From: Symbiodinium natans
Lineage: Eukaryota; Sar; Dinophyceae; Suessiales; Symbiodiniaceae
NCBI GenBank assembly: GCA_905221605.1
Contig: CAJNDS010000347.1
Span: 656,001-720,000 of the forward strand
DNA: 64,000 nt
Direction of reading: 5' to 3'
The notes under the pieces are model-generated. The model was given only the letters and a program-made list of their open reading frames with translations, was not told the DNA's origin and did no database searches. Below, in pieces: positions 8,611-20,542 of the stretch; positions within the stretch are counted from its first letter, which is position 1; each line of letters opens with the position of its first letter. The translations under genes and the position numbers were made by a program.

Positions 8611-10886
8611 CTGATCATTGATGGTTTTGTCATGTTTTGGATCAGCTTGTATAGTTTTGTTTTGCTTCGGAGTGATTGGGAATCTTTGTGATCCCATCCT
8701 CGATGTTTTACCTCGATGATTTCCCTAGGAAATCATGCGAGAGTATGTTTTTGCCCAATACGCTACTTTGAGTGAGTGTGCAGTGTGTAGGAACTTTGTT
8801 CTGAAGCTGAGCTTGAGCTCACATGTGAATTCGTTTAGTTTGCGCACTTCGTGACTTTTGGCTCAGGGCCTGCGAGTGAAAAAGAGTGTGTCCGCACTTG
8901 GTTGAGATAGGTTTGGGTTCGTGCTTTCAAGGGAAAAGGTACCAGAGGGACCTTCGACTTTTCACGACGCGGGCTCTGACGCCGGCTCAGGAGTAACATT
9001 GGGGTAACGCGGGGTCAGGAGTAACATTGGGGTAACGCTGGATCAGAGTTCCTTTGAGTTGCATCCGTAAGCTGCAAAGGCCTCCAAGGTCTGTGTCGAA
9101 ATCGTTTGTCCCAGCACAACGGCTCGGCACAGCGAGAACTTACAGCAGCTCCATCGTTGGGTAACTGCTGCCTCTGCAGCCACGGCAATCGCAGGAGTCA
9201 GAGGGTGGCGATATTAGACCACGCGGAGAGTACACAAAGCCAAACTCATAGTACGTCGCCCTCGTGTATCCATCGGAGCTGTGCTGCAAAGCATTGGTTG
9301 GTTGGATTCCTTTCACCTTTAGCAGCTTTCTATAGCATGCACATGCACACACATTGCCGTTCAATTTAACAGTTCTTACCACCGGTATTGTGTCTGATGT
9401 TGAACTTTGTTTTACAAAACATGTTGTTTTGTGGCACAGGAGTCGAATCTTGGACACATGACACTATTAGACCGGCCCGAGTCACGTTGATGTCAGTGTG
9501 CAGTTTAAGACTTATTCTGCTTTTTCTGCAACACATGGAACAACTTTGCGCTTGCGCAGTTTGTGAAAGAGATTGAAAGAGAAGACCTTTGGGTATGGGG
9601 GATGGACAAGTTGCTTTTCCTTGCTTCAGCCACGCGGTTCTCTCCTGCCGACATCCTTGCTAACGCCTGCTAACGAGTCATGCAGCTTTCCATGGAATGC
9701 TGCGTTGGAGCGCCTTTGCTTGCACTGCCTACCGTGAAAGACGTAAGCTTTGACATGCTTGCATGCTTAGCGATGTTCCTATTCTTGTGGATGATCTTCA
9801 GCGCGGACTCTGTCAATCAAGCCAGTAACCAAACACATCCCAGATGTCTCACATGTTGTAGTTGTGCAGATGTCGTTGATGTTGATCAAAGGGTTGAGTA
9901 GTTGATCTTCGATGTTGGAGCACCGAGGCCACACAGGAAGAGCATGAAGAGCAGGTTCGTTTGTGAAGCGTGCTTGTCAAACCAGACTCAGCACGAGACT
10001 CGTGTGTGTGGCCGATACCGCGTGATTCGAAAGCCATTTAGGAGGACGGTTACTACCGGACGCCAGCGCTTGAAAAGCGGGATGTGGTTGCGCCTATAGT
10101 GTGGTGTTGGGCATAATCACGTGACCTTCGGTCCGTTGCAGGGAGCAGCTATTTCGGCCATCAAGACTTTGTCAGCCTGAGCCTTACGCATTTCATGTAC
10201 AATCTCGCGCATACCTGCTCCTGCGTACAATGCCACAACCTGGTCACTGGTCCCTTCTTGATACCCTACTTATGTCGGTATCGTGTTGTCGTGAGAACAC
10301 AGGAAGTGACCAGTTTGGGGGTGTTGGTGCATTTAGAGCAATGTTCCAGGGTGGTCCAGACGTGCCGGACGGTTTTTGTTTCGAGTATCTATCAATTGCC
10401 TGTCCAGGGTTTCGGGTTTCGGGTTTAAGGTTTACGCTGTGATGGGTCATAGTAGGAGATGGGGTAGAACTACGGCTGGTGGAGCTGGGGTCTTACACAT
10501 CTTGTTTTTGAACATCCTACAAGCAAATCATCCCCGTGTCAACAAATGGAGCTTTCTTTGTACTAGAAAATGGGCCTCCCATCTAAGGTTCCTCGTGAGA
10601 TTCAGGTCGCTATTTGAGTTTTCCCCGTTGAGAGCCGATTTAGGGAAACCTTATGTCTTTCGCGCTTCTAGATAGTTGTCCGGTCCCGTAGTGAGGGAAG
10701 TGTGAGAACCATTCCGGGGTTGCGCTTACCGTACTTGCAGTCGGTGCTCCAAGGAGATGCATCAACACAGGGCCAATGCCAGGTCTGTAAGCGTGCACGT
10801 GCATGTAGGCCTCGAGAGACTTTGCCTGTGGTTTTTTGGTGTCAGTGTCAGTGTCATGCATGAACCAGCCGCCATGATCAAATAAG
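8611..10886. other. complex sequence without a confident gene
   Basis: Unlike its neighbours this stretch has few telomere-like words and average composition. Several short ORFs occur, for example 9680-9901 plus, with one hydrophobic helix. None shows a domain or a consistent exon pattern. It may hold the promoter and first exons of the gene that begins to be visible at 10887. Confidence 0.3.
8987..9038. repeat. 24-bp direct repeat, two copies
   Basis: Identical 24-base copies at 8987-9010 and 9015-9038 separated by 4 bases, containing GAGTAACATTGGGGTAACGC. No further copies were noticed in the window. Confidence 0.9.
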
Positions 10887-11318
10887 GCCACCGCGGACGA
10901 GCCAAAGCAGACCCCGCCAGATGAGACTGCGCCGGAGCCACAGCAGACAGAGGTGAAGGCGACGATGAACACAGCGCTTGCCAAAGTCCAAGGTGGCTTG
11001 GGTCAGATCTCACAGCACGTAAGTGAGAAGACTTCCCGGATCGGTGGCCTGAGTCAGATCTCACAGCATGTGAGTGAGAAGACTGCCCAGATCAAGCAAC
11101 AGGCAAGCCAGAAAATCAGCTCAGGCCGCTTTGGCAGGTTTACGGCGTGGTTTAAGAGCCTCTTCTGGGAGGAAACCGAGGCCGACGTTTCGGAGATGTT
11201 GGCTGAGGTGGAGGAGGCAGCAAAAACGCTGAAGCTCGACGTGGAGGAGCCCGACGAAGGCGAGGAGCCAAGAGATCCTTGGAAGACGATGACGCCATGG
11301 CTGAACTTAGCTCACAGG
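10887..11318 (+). CDS. exon: amphipathic, charged region
   Basis: Open for 144 codons between an AG at 10885-10886 and a GT at 11319. It contains two near-identical segments based on the heptad-like SQISQHVSEKT, then a Lys/Gln helix, then an acidic region rich in Glu/Asp and Val. It suggests membrane-surface or coiled interaction but no named domain. Confidence 0.5.
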
Positions 11319-14300
11319 GTTCAGGGTTTAGGGTTAGGATGGGTATCGTTTGGATAAGGTGGTGGATGTAGATGCATAGTCGACATACTTGGGCGCAGCG
11401 TCCTTCTGAGTCGGTGCCGGACTTGGAAGGCAGGGGCATGCCGCAAGATACATGACCAGTCCATGGAGGTGTAGGGTTCCGGGTTCAGGGTTCAGGGTTC
11501 AGGGTTCAGGGTTCAGGGTTCAGGGTTCAGGGTTCAGTGTTCAGGGTGTAAGGTTTAGGGCTATCTTGAGCATTGTTTGGGTAGGATGGTGAAACTCGCA
11601 GATGCTAAGCGTTCTAGTAAATGGCGCAAGTTGCGTGCAGAATCACGCATACCGATATCAACACTTGAACACTTGAGTGGTCCTTGCGGGCGTCCAGAAC
11701 AGTAGTGTCGTTCTTCTTTGAGAAGTTTATCTGCGGGCCAGTTTTCTTGTGCAAAAAGTCTTCAGACCGGCCCTAAACCCTAAACCCTAAACCCTAAACC
11801 CTAAACCCTAAACCCTAAACCCTAAACCCTAAACCCTAAACCCTAAACCCTAAACCCTAAACCTTAAACCCTAAACCCTAAACCCATAACCCATAACCCA
11901 TAAACCCTAAACCCTAAACCCTACACCCTAAACCCTAAACTTAAACCGCAAACCCCAAACCCTAAAGCTGACACCTCCAAAGATCCTGCAAGGACCGCCG
12001 GCGACTTGGAGCGCTTGCAGCGTGTGAAGGGCGTGGATGAGAAGTGCAAGGCAAGGTTGGATGAGGCAGGTGTGCTTTGCTTAACGTTCTGTGAAGGCAG
12101 ACACTAGATACTCTAGGCTTGCAGAGTTTTTTCAGATCAGAGCGTATCAATCAAGAGCCTTGGCCGAAGGCAACGGACCCGGAGAGATGCTTGGCAGAGT
12201 CAGAGTCGAGTTGCTTGCACTTTGTTTTCCGGGCAACCACGACACGTGAACAGTCATAGAGATTTTCAGACAGAACAGTGGTGAAAGCCCCAGATCAGCT
12301 GCCTTTGCAAGCTTTCACACGGAACTCCGGAGTCGAAACTTGGCCTTTGCGAGCAATTGCCATGTAACACCTGCAAGTCCATCCCCAAGGCCCCAAGGAG
12401 AGTGAGGGTGAGAGGGTTCCGGATGTCGTTTGGAGCGAGTTGGGTGTCAGAGGGGCCCTCGAGGCTTCTTCGCATCGCTGAAGACAGTCTTGCTCAACAA
12501 AGAGGAAGGCGAGACCGAGATTGCGAGCTTGCGATGTGCCTGGATAATGTTGGGGAATGCGCAGAACTGGATTTCAAGGATTTTGTCGCACTGAGAATGG
12601 TGATTCCTTAGTTTGCCGTTCTAGGGGCCTGCGCCCTATAATTTGGAGGGTGCAGAAATCGTTCACAATACGACTGCACCTCGCGCGTGCACATTACCAA
12701 CTGTATCTGAGGCGTGGCGTTCGAATGTATGCCGCAGTGGGACGCCCCGATCGATGTGACGTGGGGCAAAGGCCTGCTGCTGTTGACAAAGTTCCCGGAC
12801 ACGAAGAGGCAGTGCTTGCACTTGGCCATGCAGGAGGACATGGCCAAGTTCGAGGGCTCTGAGGAAGGCTCCCTGGCGGCTGTCGGCGTGTACCATGAGA
12901 AGGCGATCGGAACTGCCGAAGCTTCCGTGGGGAAGTTTTCCGCCAAAGGCTCCTACACGGCGACTCGCGGCTTCAAGTACTACACCATCCAGCTGGACGT
13001 CGAGACCCATGTCGCAGGCATCAGCACAGAAATGTCAGACGTGATGCGCTTGCGCTGCCGCTTCGCCGGAGGGGGTCGCTGGAATGCTTCCAAGCAGGGT
13101 GTATGTTGCGGCGGGTGCACCCGTCGCTGCTTGAAGTGTATCCTGTGCTTGCTCCTTGGTGGCATGGAGCAAGATTCGGAAGGGCAACAACATCTTGCAT
13201 TTACCTCCTTCAGTGGTTTACTCGTCAGGTATTGAGGCTTTGGTGCACTTTATCAGACCAGTTTTGACCTGTCCTGTCGCGATTGGGGCAGGTTGGGGCC
13301 AGAAGGGCGCGGGATTGGAGTTTGTGCACCCTAAACCCTAACCCTTATATATTAATTAAAACCTCAACCCTAAACCGTAAACCCTAAACCCTAAACCCTA
13401 AACCCCAAACCCCAAACCCTAAACCCTAAACCCTAAACCCTAAACCCTAAACCCTTGACTGACTTCTTGCCCTGTGCCGTGTTTCAGACCGGAGGGCAGG
13501 GCCAGACTCACTAAGCGTGCCGCCCTAAAAGTTGATTTGAAATTTTCTACGGACTGCTGGAGCTGATTCCCTTTTCAAACGGTGTAGGGTTTAGGGTTTA
13601 GGGTTTAGGGTTTAGGCGTAGGGGTTAGGGGAGCTGAGCATCCCCTCGCTCGACCTTCTGAGACCTCAACGTGCTGCAGGCTGTATTGTCTCTGCTGCTG
13701 GTGGTGCAAATGCTGTCGCTGCTGCAAGCTCCGGCTCCGGCACTGCATTTGGGACACTGTAAAGGCTTCTTTCTTGGGTGGCGTCGTCTTCGTGTTGTCA
13801 TGCAAATGCGCTGCAAGGTTAGAGTCAGAGACGAGAAGTTGCCTGGTCAATGTCCTTTGTTTTCATTGCACAAGGGTTTTGGACACCCGTGCGAATCAAG
13901 ATACGGAATACCGCCTGGAAAGCCCGCGACAGACAGGGCTGGTAGTTTGACTGCATCTGCAATGACGTAGCAAGGGGCTGGTCAGGTGTCTCGTGGGACT
14001 CCAGAGTGAGCATGTGCATGCATCACTCTTTTGCCTAGCGAGGGCCCTAGATCAACGCAAGGCACGTACGATGTCTTCTTCAGCAGCACGGACCGTGTGA
14101 AATGTTTTCTTTTCTCCGATTCGTGGTGAAGAGTGTCGATTTTCCCAGCAGTTTGAAAGGACTGTAGTGTGGGGCGTTAGAATCCACTCCCAGCCCTAAC
14201 ACAAACCCAAGCCTTCTTTCCGTTTCCAAGGTGCCGAGACTGTTGCAGGACGTGCTTCTGAAAAGCAAGGGTGCAGGGCCTGCGGATTGAGAAACGTGGT

Positions 14301-15447
14301 TTAAATCCTAAACCCAAAGCCTGCTGGAGGCAGCCTTCTCCCTTTCTCCTCTTGCATACCCGGCATGACTCGTTGCGGTTTGAATAGCTTCGTTCCCGCT
14401 CGGGCGAACCCCTGTCACCATTGCGTCGAGCATGGTTTCCAACTCCAAGGCCGCCTCAGGCCCCTCGCTTGGCCGAATCACTGAAAGGCTTTTGCGAACT
14501 TCGGTTCAAAGCCGTCAGGGTTGTGACGGTTGTGAGTTCCCCAAATTGAACTCCTTCCGCGCGTAACTGGACTAAAGTTGGGTCTACCTGCTGACCCCTT
14601 GAGCAGGAGTCTTTGTTGGGAAGAAGTTGGTAGGCAAACTCATAGCAGTAAACGGTAGGCCAAGAGGCTGTACCTAAGGATGGCTGATTGCACTATTCGT
14701 TCGCGACACATCAAACCATGCTGACAGAAGGCAGCAGCAATTCCGAACGTCTAAGAAGACACGGGGATCTTGGGATAGCTGGGCCTCGATAATTCAATCT
14801 TGTGGTGGGCATTTTGTAGTCAAACCCGCGGAAGGCAGTGTCTCCTTGAATCCTCGTAGATCCTGCGCTGCAGCATTCCGGGATGTTGTGATGTTCTGGT
14901 GGATGGTTGATGTTGTCCCCTGGTCGCAGGAGGAGCACTGTGACGACGTCGACAGCCGAGTCCAACGAGTGGAAGGGTTCCATGGAGCAGCGCGATCGAT
15001 TCACCGCGGTGTTGTCCCAAGTATCCCAGGAGAAGCGGGACACGAGCTACACTTTCTCTGGTCGGGAGAATGAGGGCCAGGAGATCTGCGACTTCTCAAT
15101 GGATCAGATGCACACACTTAGCATCGTTTACCATCTGCCGGCTCAGAGGCCGCAAATCTTCACCGCATGGATCGACCCGTCGCAGGGCGTGAAGCCCCCG
15201 AGCTTAAGCAGTGATAAGAAAAAGAACCTGTTTGGGGCTGGGTGACAAGGTTGCTTGTTCGCGGCTCTAGAGCTTCGAAGGCCTATGATGAAGTTGGGCT
15301 CCGTACTGTTGCTTTTCCGTTGATGCTATCAGTATCTCTGCATGAACTGATCTCAGAGCAAGTCGGAGAAGTCCTAACCTAAGTCCCATTCTCTTGCCAC
15401 AAGCACAATGCCTGAGATGGGAGATGTCAGAGGTCAGCTCCATCAAC

Positions 15448-15483
<36 letters not shown>

Positions 15484-16173
15484 TGAAAACAAATGCCGAG
15501 GCACGGCGTGAGCTTTGCGAACAAGATCAGGACCAACCCGGATCGCGCCGCGCAGACCTCCGCCATCCAGGGGCCTTCCATCCAGCCCCTTGGGCCCTTG
15601 AGAGCTGTAGGAGGGGTTCCCACATCCTCTACTTCAAATGAGAGCTTCCTGCAAGTTCTTGTGGGACCAGCTCAACCTGAAAAGCCTTTATGGTGCCCCT
15701 TCCGCCATGAGCGCATGCAACATCTAGCTTGCCATCCAAGGCTTGATGTCATAGTGCACAGTGGAGACCCAAAAGCCTAAATCCTAAGCTCAAACCCCTA
15801 CAAACCCCTACGCCCTACACCCTGAGGTCCGCTTGGGCGCCGAGTTGGCTCAGCGCTTGGAAAGCACGGTTCCTCTTCCCGAACAAGAGCTCAGCCGGCC
15901 AGAGCAACTCATCCTTCCGTGCCTTCCAGCAGGTGGACGCTGGGGTTGCTGAAGATATTCTGAGTGTAGGGTTCCGGTTTGTGGGGTTCGAGATCTAGGT
16001 TTAGGTTGTGGGGTTTTGGGAGAACCTGAGAGGGTTTAAACTTAGCAAGCGCAGCCCAGGATAAACAGCGCCAGCTCCTCACACGCAGGCAGAAAGTCTG
16101 GATCGCGCTCCTGATTCTCGGGATCGTTGCTATCGGTGTTATCATCTATACACAAAATCAAAATCCGTACTGA
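10887..16173 (+). CDS. unrecognised multi-exon gene, C-terminal membrane anchor (gene extent)
   Basis: Several stretches of protein-like reading frame, bounded by AG and GT and separated by CCCTAAA/TTTAGGG introns, lie in this interval on the plus strand: about 10887-11318, 11968-12069, 12464-12584, 12712-13100, 14930-15241, 15500-15606, 15827-15932 or a nearby frame, and about 16047-16173. The last ends with a basic segment, a hydrophobic helix and a short tail, the layout of a tail-anchored or type I membrane protein. Earlier exons are charged and amphipathic. Some junctions do not join in phase, so exons are missing or ends misplaced, and the interval could hold more than one gene. No family was recognised. 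Confidence 0.45.
11480..11965. repeat. telomere-like arrays inside an intron
   Basis: GGGTTCA copies at about 11480-11570, then CCCTAAA copies at about 11773-11965, the first G-rich and the second C-rich on the plus strand, inside the intron between 11318 and 11968. Confidence 0.9.
11968..12069 (+). CDS. exon: short charged helix
   Basis: 102 bases directly after a CCCTAAA array and before GTGTGC. The open frame reads ADTSKDPARTAGDLERLQRV and continues charged. It joins in phase to the candidate exon at 12464. Confidence 0.45.
12464..12584 (+). CDS. candidate exon
   Basis: The frame FFASLKTVLLNKEEGETEIA continues to a stop just past a GT at 12585. Acceptor CTCGAG at 12463 gives a phase matching the exon at 11968-12069. 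An alternative overlapping frame exists. Confidence 0.35.
12712..13100 (+). CDS. exon: unknown globular region
   Basis: 389 bases with a well-behaved frame (VAFECMPQWDAPIDVTWGKG onwards, about 129 residues), followed by the canonical-looking donor GTATGT at 13101. The segment is mixed alpha/beta in appearance with no recognised motif. It is one of the better supported exons of this gene because of its length and clean donor. Confidence 0.5.
13327..13625. repeat. telomere-like arrays
   Basis: CCCTAAA copies at 13327-13456 and TTTAGGG copies at about 13586-13628, both in the interval between exons 12712-13100 and 14930-15241. Confidence 0.9.
14930..15241 (+). CDS. exon: unknown globular region
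   Basis: Follows a pyrimidine-containing acceptor ending TCGCAG. The frame includes SQEKRDTSYTFSGRENEGQE and MDQMHTLSIVYHLPAQRPQI and ends near a GT at 15242. Hydrophobic/charged alternation is typical of coding sequence. The exact 3' end is uncertain. Confidence 0.45.
15452..15483. repeat. poly-C tract
   Basis: About 32 consecutive C in an intron, immediately before a candidate exon. It could act as an extreme polypyrimidine tract, or be an assembly-sensitive homopolymer. Confidence 0.9.
15500..15606 (+). CDS. candidate exon
   Basis: Lies just after a long poly-C tract. The frame GVSFANKIRTNPDRAAQTSA continues to a GT at 15607. Short, so moderate support only. Confidence 0.35.
16047..16173 (+). 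CDS. terminal exon: transmembrane anchor
   Basis: The frame ends RRQKVWIALLILGIVAIGVI followed by a ten-residue polar tail and TGA at 16171. A basic cluster before one strong hydrophobic helix and a very short tail is the tail-anchor layout seen in SNAREs and similar proteins. No SNARE heptads are visible, so the family is not assigned. Confidence 0.55.
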
Positions 16174-18450
16174 CCTGAGCTTGAGACGTGCTGCCACCGG
16201 CCCACAAAGTGGTTCACCTTGATATGGGGTTTCCGACGCTTAGTATATTCCTTTTTGTGGTCCTTTGTACAAGGGGATCCTACTATTTGGGGGGTCCCCT
16301 ATTCTCGCAAACCCTCACATGATGCTGTTTTCAAGCATCGGCGGGGGCTTGATTCGTTGACTCCAGGATGGGGGTCTCAGAGGCCGACCGTCCCTCCAAA
16401 ACTTTCGGAGAAGTCCAAACCTCCTGATTCCGAAGCCGTCAGCAGTGAGGGCTGGGCAGGTTAAGCCAGGAGGGAGATTGCTTCAACTTGTTAAAGGCCA
16501 TGAAGGCGCACATTTCAAGCCGACAGGAGATCAAACCCAGCTTGGATGTGGGGTTGAGGGTCTATAGAGTCCATAGGGTCTCTGCTAAGCCCTGAGACCC
16601 AAGAGGTCAAGCTGTTTTTAGGAAGTTTGCATGGAACACCCTGAACCTTTACTGTCAAGCTGTCGAATGTAGTGGTACAAAACCCTAAACCCTAAACCCT
16701 AAACTCTAAACCCCAAACCCTAAAGTTATTCGCGACGGGAAGCAGCGGAATCGTGGAGGCCGCGTTGGCGGTGTGCTGCAGTTAGGGTCCTGGGAGCTCG
16801 TGGTGTGGGCAGTTCTGATTTGAGACCTCGACCCTCGCGCATGAAGAGCCTGAAGTGATGTTAGAGTTTAGGGTTTAGGGTTTAGGGTTTAAACCAGGGT
16901 TTAGAGATTCCTAAGCATCCAAGTAGCCCAGAACTTTGACGGCTTAAAGCCCTGAGACGCTGAGGTTAGCCAAAGACTGCATCCCCAAAACGGCTTGAAG
17001 TCCTTGCAAACTTTAGGGTTTAGGGTTTAGGGTTGAAGGGTTGAAGGGTTTAGGGTTTAGGGTAAAGGGTTTAGGAAGTCCTTGCAGACTCCAAGACCCG
17101 GAAACCCTTAGACTGCCTGACAGGGCCGCGCTTCAGAACTGTCCCCCTCAATGCTTCCGCTTGTGGCCCAACCTTTCAATTCAACAGTCTCTACGTGAAG
17201 AAAGACGCGCAAGATGTTTGTAAGGCGTAGTGTTCTGCATTGCGGGTTTTGACACAAACGAAGAGATGCTCAATGCTCTATGGAGTGTCCCTCGAAGAAC
17301 GCATCTCGCTGAAGTCCGGTCTTCCTGGAGGGACCAAAGCTTGCACGTCTCGCGAAGGAAGACATGCCTGCGGTGCTGCCATCCGTAGACCTGGGATCGC
17401 GAGGGCTCTCCTATTTTTCCCCCACAAACACCCCAGTCAAATCTCGCCGTACTGTCCTTCTTGCAGGAAGCACGGGGAAAACAAGAAATCTTTATGTTGC
17501 TACTATGATGCCTTCTTGAGTAAGACATCTTCGGACGGCAGCTCGTCTTCCGCCTTGAGAGGGCGCAAAGGTTCGCCATCAACGCTCAACGGGAGATGAA
17601 GGTTCAGAAGATCTGAGGGCTCGTGAAGAGCAAAAATTGCGCGAAGGCCTCCTCGGTTGTTTTGTGTTTTGTGTTTTTGCAGCTTTCAATAGGTCCTTGT
17701 TTTGAAGCCCGGAGCGCCGGGCGTGCTTACATGTGCTTCCCGGCAGCATCGTTATTTCCTAACATGCTTGTTGAATGACTTCATATCTGGTTGAAGGGCT
17801 TTCTACTTGCTGAAAGCGTTCATGACACCTCCACGTGCTTAGTAAGGTTGCCTTTGTGAAGGCCATAAGAAGGAGCTCATTTTGTGGGCGGAGGGGTCTT
17901 GTAGAAATTTGCAAATGTAAAGGCCGAAAGACTGTACAGAAGGGGCGATCAAGTGCGTTTTGTTCATCCTTTCCCGCTTCTGTTTTTGGCTACCAATGTC
18001 CCCAATACTTGGGATCTCTAGTGCCTCTCAATCGTTCATTGCCAACCTTTTCTGGACACCATTCTTCACATTTTCAAATCCTTTTTGCCTAGGTTTGGCT
18101 TCTAACATTAAGCCCTGAACCCTGAACCTTGAACCCTGAACTGCCCACAAGCCCCAACTCTCCCCCGATCCGGCTCAAGCACGTGCCCCCCACCAGCAAC
18201 ACTGATGGGGAGCCATGCTTCTGGATGACTCTGCGAATTTCCATAGGAACGGCCACCTGGCTTCTGATTGTCCGAGGCTGGTTCGGGCTTGAGGGTTTCG
18301 GCATTAGCCTCTAGTGTTCTAGGGGCAGGCGTGGCCCAAACTCTAACAAGCTTGACAACCCTCATATGACATAGTATAATATCATATAATGTAATACAAT
18401 ATAATATAATATAATGTAACATAATATAATATAACTGCTTGAGGATATAA
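16174..18450. other. intergenic, telomere-like patches, no confident gene
   Basis: Contains CCCTAAA copies at 16680-16725, TTTAGGG copies at 16865-16895, 17010-17075, and one copy of a dispersed ~90-bp repeat in reverse orientation at about 16222-16315. Short frames at 17240-17599 and 18129-18314 look partly protein-like but have no supporting boundaries. Confidence 0.35.
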
Positions 18451-18590
18451 AAACCGCAGCGTCGGCATCCAAGGTGGCTCTTTTGGGCCACCTGCTGCTA
18501 GTCGCAAGCACCTGCTTGCCTGATGCCATTCCGGCGGCACAGCGGAAAAACGTCACGGATGCCCTAGGCCACGCGAGGGAGTCGTCAACC
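18451..18590 (+). CDS. possible exon with signal-peptide-like helix
   Basis: The frame contains KVALLGHLLLVASTCLPDAI followed by a polar stretch with an N-glycosylation sequon (NVT). It lies 1.9 kb upstream of the first secure exon of the large Cys-rich gene and could encode its signal peptide, but no phase test links them. Confidence 0.3.
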
Positions 18591-19819
18591 CTAAACGAAA
18601 CCTTAATCAAAACCCTAAACCGAAACTCTGTCCGCAACACCCCCCCCCCTTCAACTCTTTGCTCTTTCATGCGAAAAGGTTGTTTTGTTTTTTTTTTGGG
18701 GGGGGGTTCAGGGTTTAGCTCGCAGGGTTTGCCTGAAGAGGGAGCCTCTGCCCCAAGCCCTTGAGTTCTTTAGGGTTTAGCTGGTGTTTGGAAGTTTGGC
18801 CTTTTTGGAGTGGGTTAAGGGACGGGAAACCCTCAGCAAATTTGCCCTCAACCTTCTTTGTCATAGTTGGTAACACTTTGAATTTTAAGGGTACTTAAAC
18901 TCAATAAGGTACTGAAATGGAAATTTTGAATACTATCCCAACCATGAACTAGCCTTGTTGCCAGGAAACAGCTATCCCATCGCCGTGCCTTGGGCCCCGA
19001 CAGCAAGCTTTTGGGCTTGGAGAGTTCTTTGAGGTTCAAGGTTGTTCGGTCGGGGCAGAGGCTTAGAACCTTAAACCCTAAACCCTCAACCCCTAAACCC
19101 TCAACCCTGAATCCGGAATCCTGAACCCTTCACCCCGCCCCCCCCCCCCCCCCGCCCCCCGCCCGCCCCCCCGCCCCCCCTGCCCCATATCGGCAACATA
19201 CCGGAAGCCAGCCGACTCTTCAATTTGGGTTCAGGGTTCAGGTTCAGGGTTCAGGGTTCAGGGTTCAGGGTTCAAGGTTTCGAGCTCCTCTACCCTCTTA
19301 TCGCGCTGCAAAATAAGCACCTTCGCGACCCTGAAGCTTTGAAGCCTTGGAGCCCTGAAGCCCCCTGCACCCCAAACCCCAGGTCCTGCGGCCCTCGTGG
19401 AATTCGGGTCGCGCCTTCTGGCGGAAGTTGCTGAACTTGCGATGACCGGATGACCTCCAAGTGTAGCTTGGGGTTTTGGGGGGATAGGGTTTTCACCATC
19501 GTGGGCTATGTGGTCGGCATTTTGGGTTGTGTGGTCGGGTTCCCCAGCTTTGTCAGGATCATAAAGGCACCACTCCGTGAATACGAGGTCGTAAGTCCGA
19601 AAAGCCACGCCCTATATTCTGAGGCACGCGCCCTGTATTCCACGGAACCCCACACCCCAAACCTTCAACCCGAACTCCCAAACACTAGCCCGAGGGGGGT
19701 GCGGGTTCGTGGTGCAGGGTGCGGTTCGCACCCCGCACCCCGTACCTGCACCCGATTTAGCGAAACATTTCCACGCTTTAGCGATGCAATGCTTCGCTAA
19801 ATGGTGGGAATGTGTCGCT

Positions 19820-20165
19820 AAATCGGGTGCAGGTGCGGGGTGCGGGGTGCGGGGTGCGGGGTGCGGGGGTGCGGGGTGCGGGGGGCGGGGTGTCGGGGTG
19901 CGGGGTGGTGGCGGGGTGCGGGGTGCGGGGTGCGGGGTGCGGGGTGTGCGGGGTGCGGGGTGCGGGTGGGTGCGGGGTGCGGGGTGCGGGTGCGGGGGGG
20001 GGTGAGGTGCGGGGTGCGGGTGTGCGGGTGGTGCGGGGGTGCGGGGTGCGGGGTGCGGGGTGCGGGGTGCGGGGTGCGGGGTGCGGGGTGCGGGGTACGG
20101 GGTACGGGGTGCGGGGCCGTGCGGGGTGCGGGGCCGTGCGGGGTGCGTGGTGCGGGGTGCAGAGA
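19820..20165. repeat. GGTGCGGG tandem array
   Basis: About 340 bases made of the 8-mer GGTGCGGG and variants. Both strands stay open in several frames, giving low-complexity Gly/Ala/Cys and Pro/His/Arg ORFs that are artefacts of the repeat. Confidence 0.9.
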
Positions 20166-20501
20166 GCGCGGGGTGCCGGGGTCGGAGTGCAGGTGCAGTG
20201 CAGGGTGCGCACTGCTGCACCTCAACCCCGCGTCACTGCAACCACCTGCACCACTGCACCCCGGCACATGCACCCCGCCAGCTGCACCTCCGCACCCCAC
20301 CGCCGGCACCACTGCACGGCACCCTGTTTCTATGCTTGGCATCCATGCGACAGAGCATTGCTCTTAAAGTTTGGCAACCTTAAGCCTTAAACCTTAAGCC
20401 TTAAACCTTAAACCTTAAACCCCAAACAAAAAAAGCCAAAAGCCACAGGCCCGAAGATTCAATGCCATGTGGGCGTTTGTTCCCCCCAAGCCCTGTCTTA
20501 G

Positions 20502-20542
20502 CCGAGGCCAACACCGATCTGCTGAAGATCCTGATTCAAGAG
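20502..20542 (+). CDS. exon, substrate-binding-like domain
   Basis: Encodes EANTDLLKILIQE after acceptor TCTTAG. The donor GTCCAC leaves phase 0, joining directly to VLGYNV in the next exon. Confidence 0.65.

Noticed and set aside
11773-11965. A true chromosome end
   Set aside because: CCCTAAA arrays are short, occur dozens of times in both orientations and lie between exons, so they are interstitial.
19612-20390. Overlapping Pro/His- and Gly/Cys-rich ORFs of up to 202 aa on both strands
   Set aside because: They are translations of the GGTGCGGG tandem array; openness on both strands comes from the repeat.
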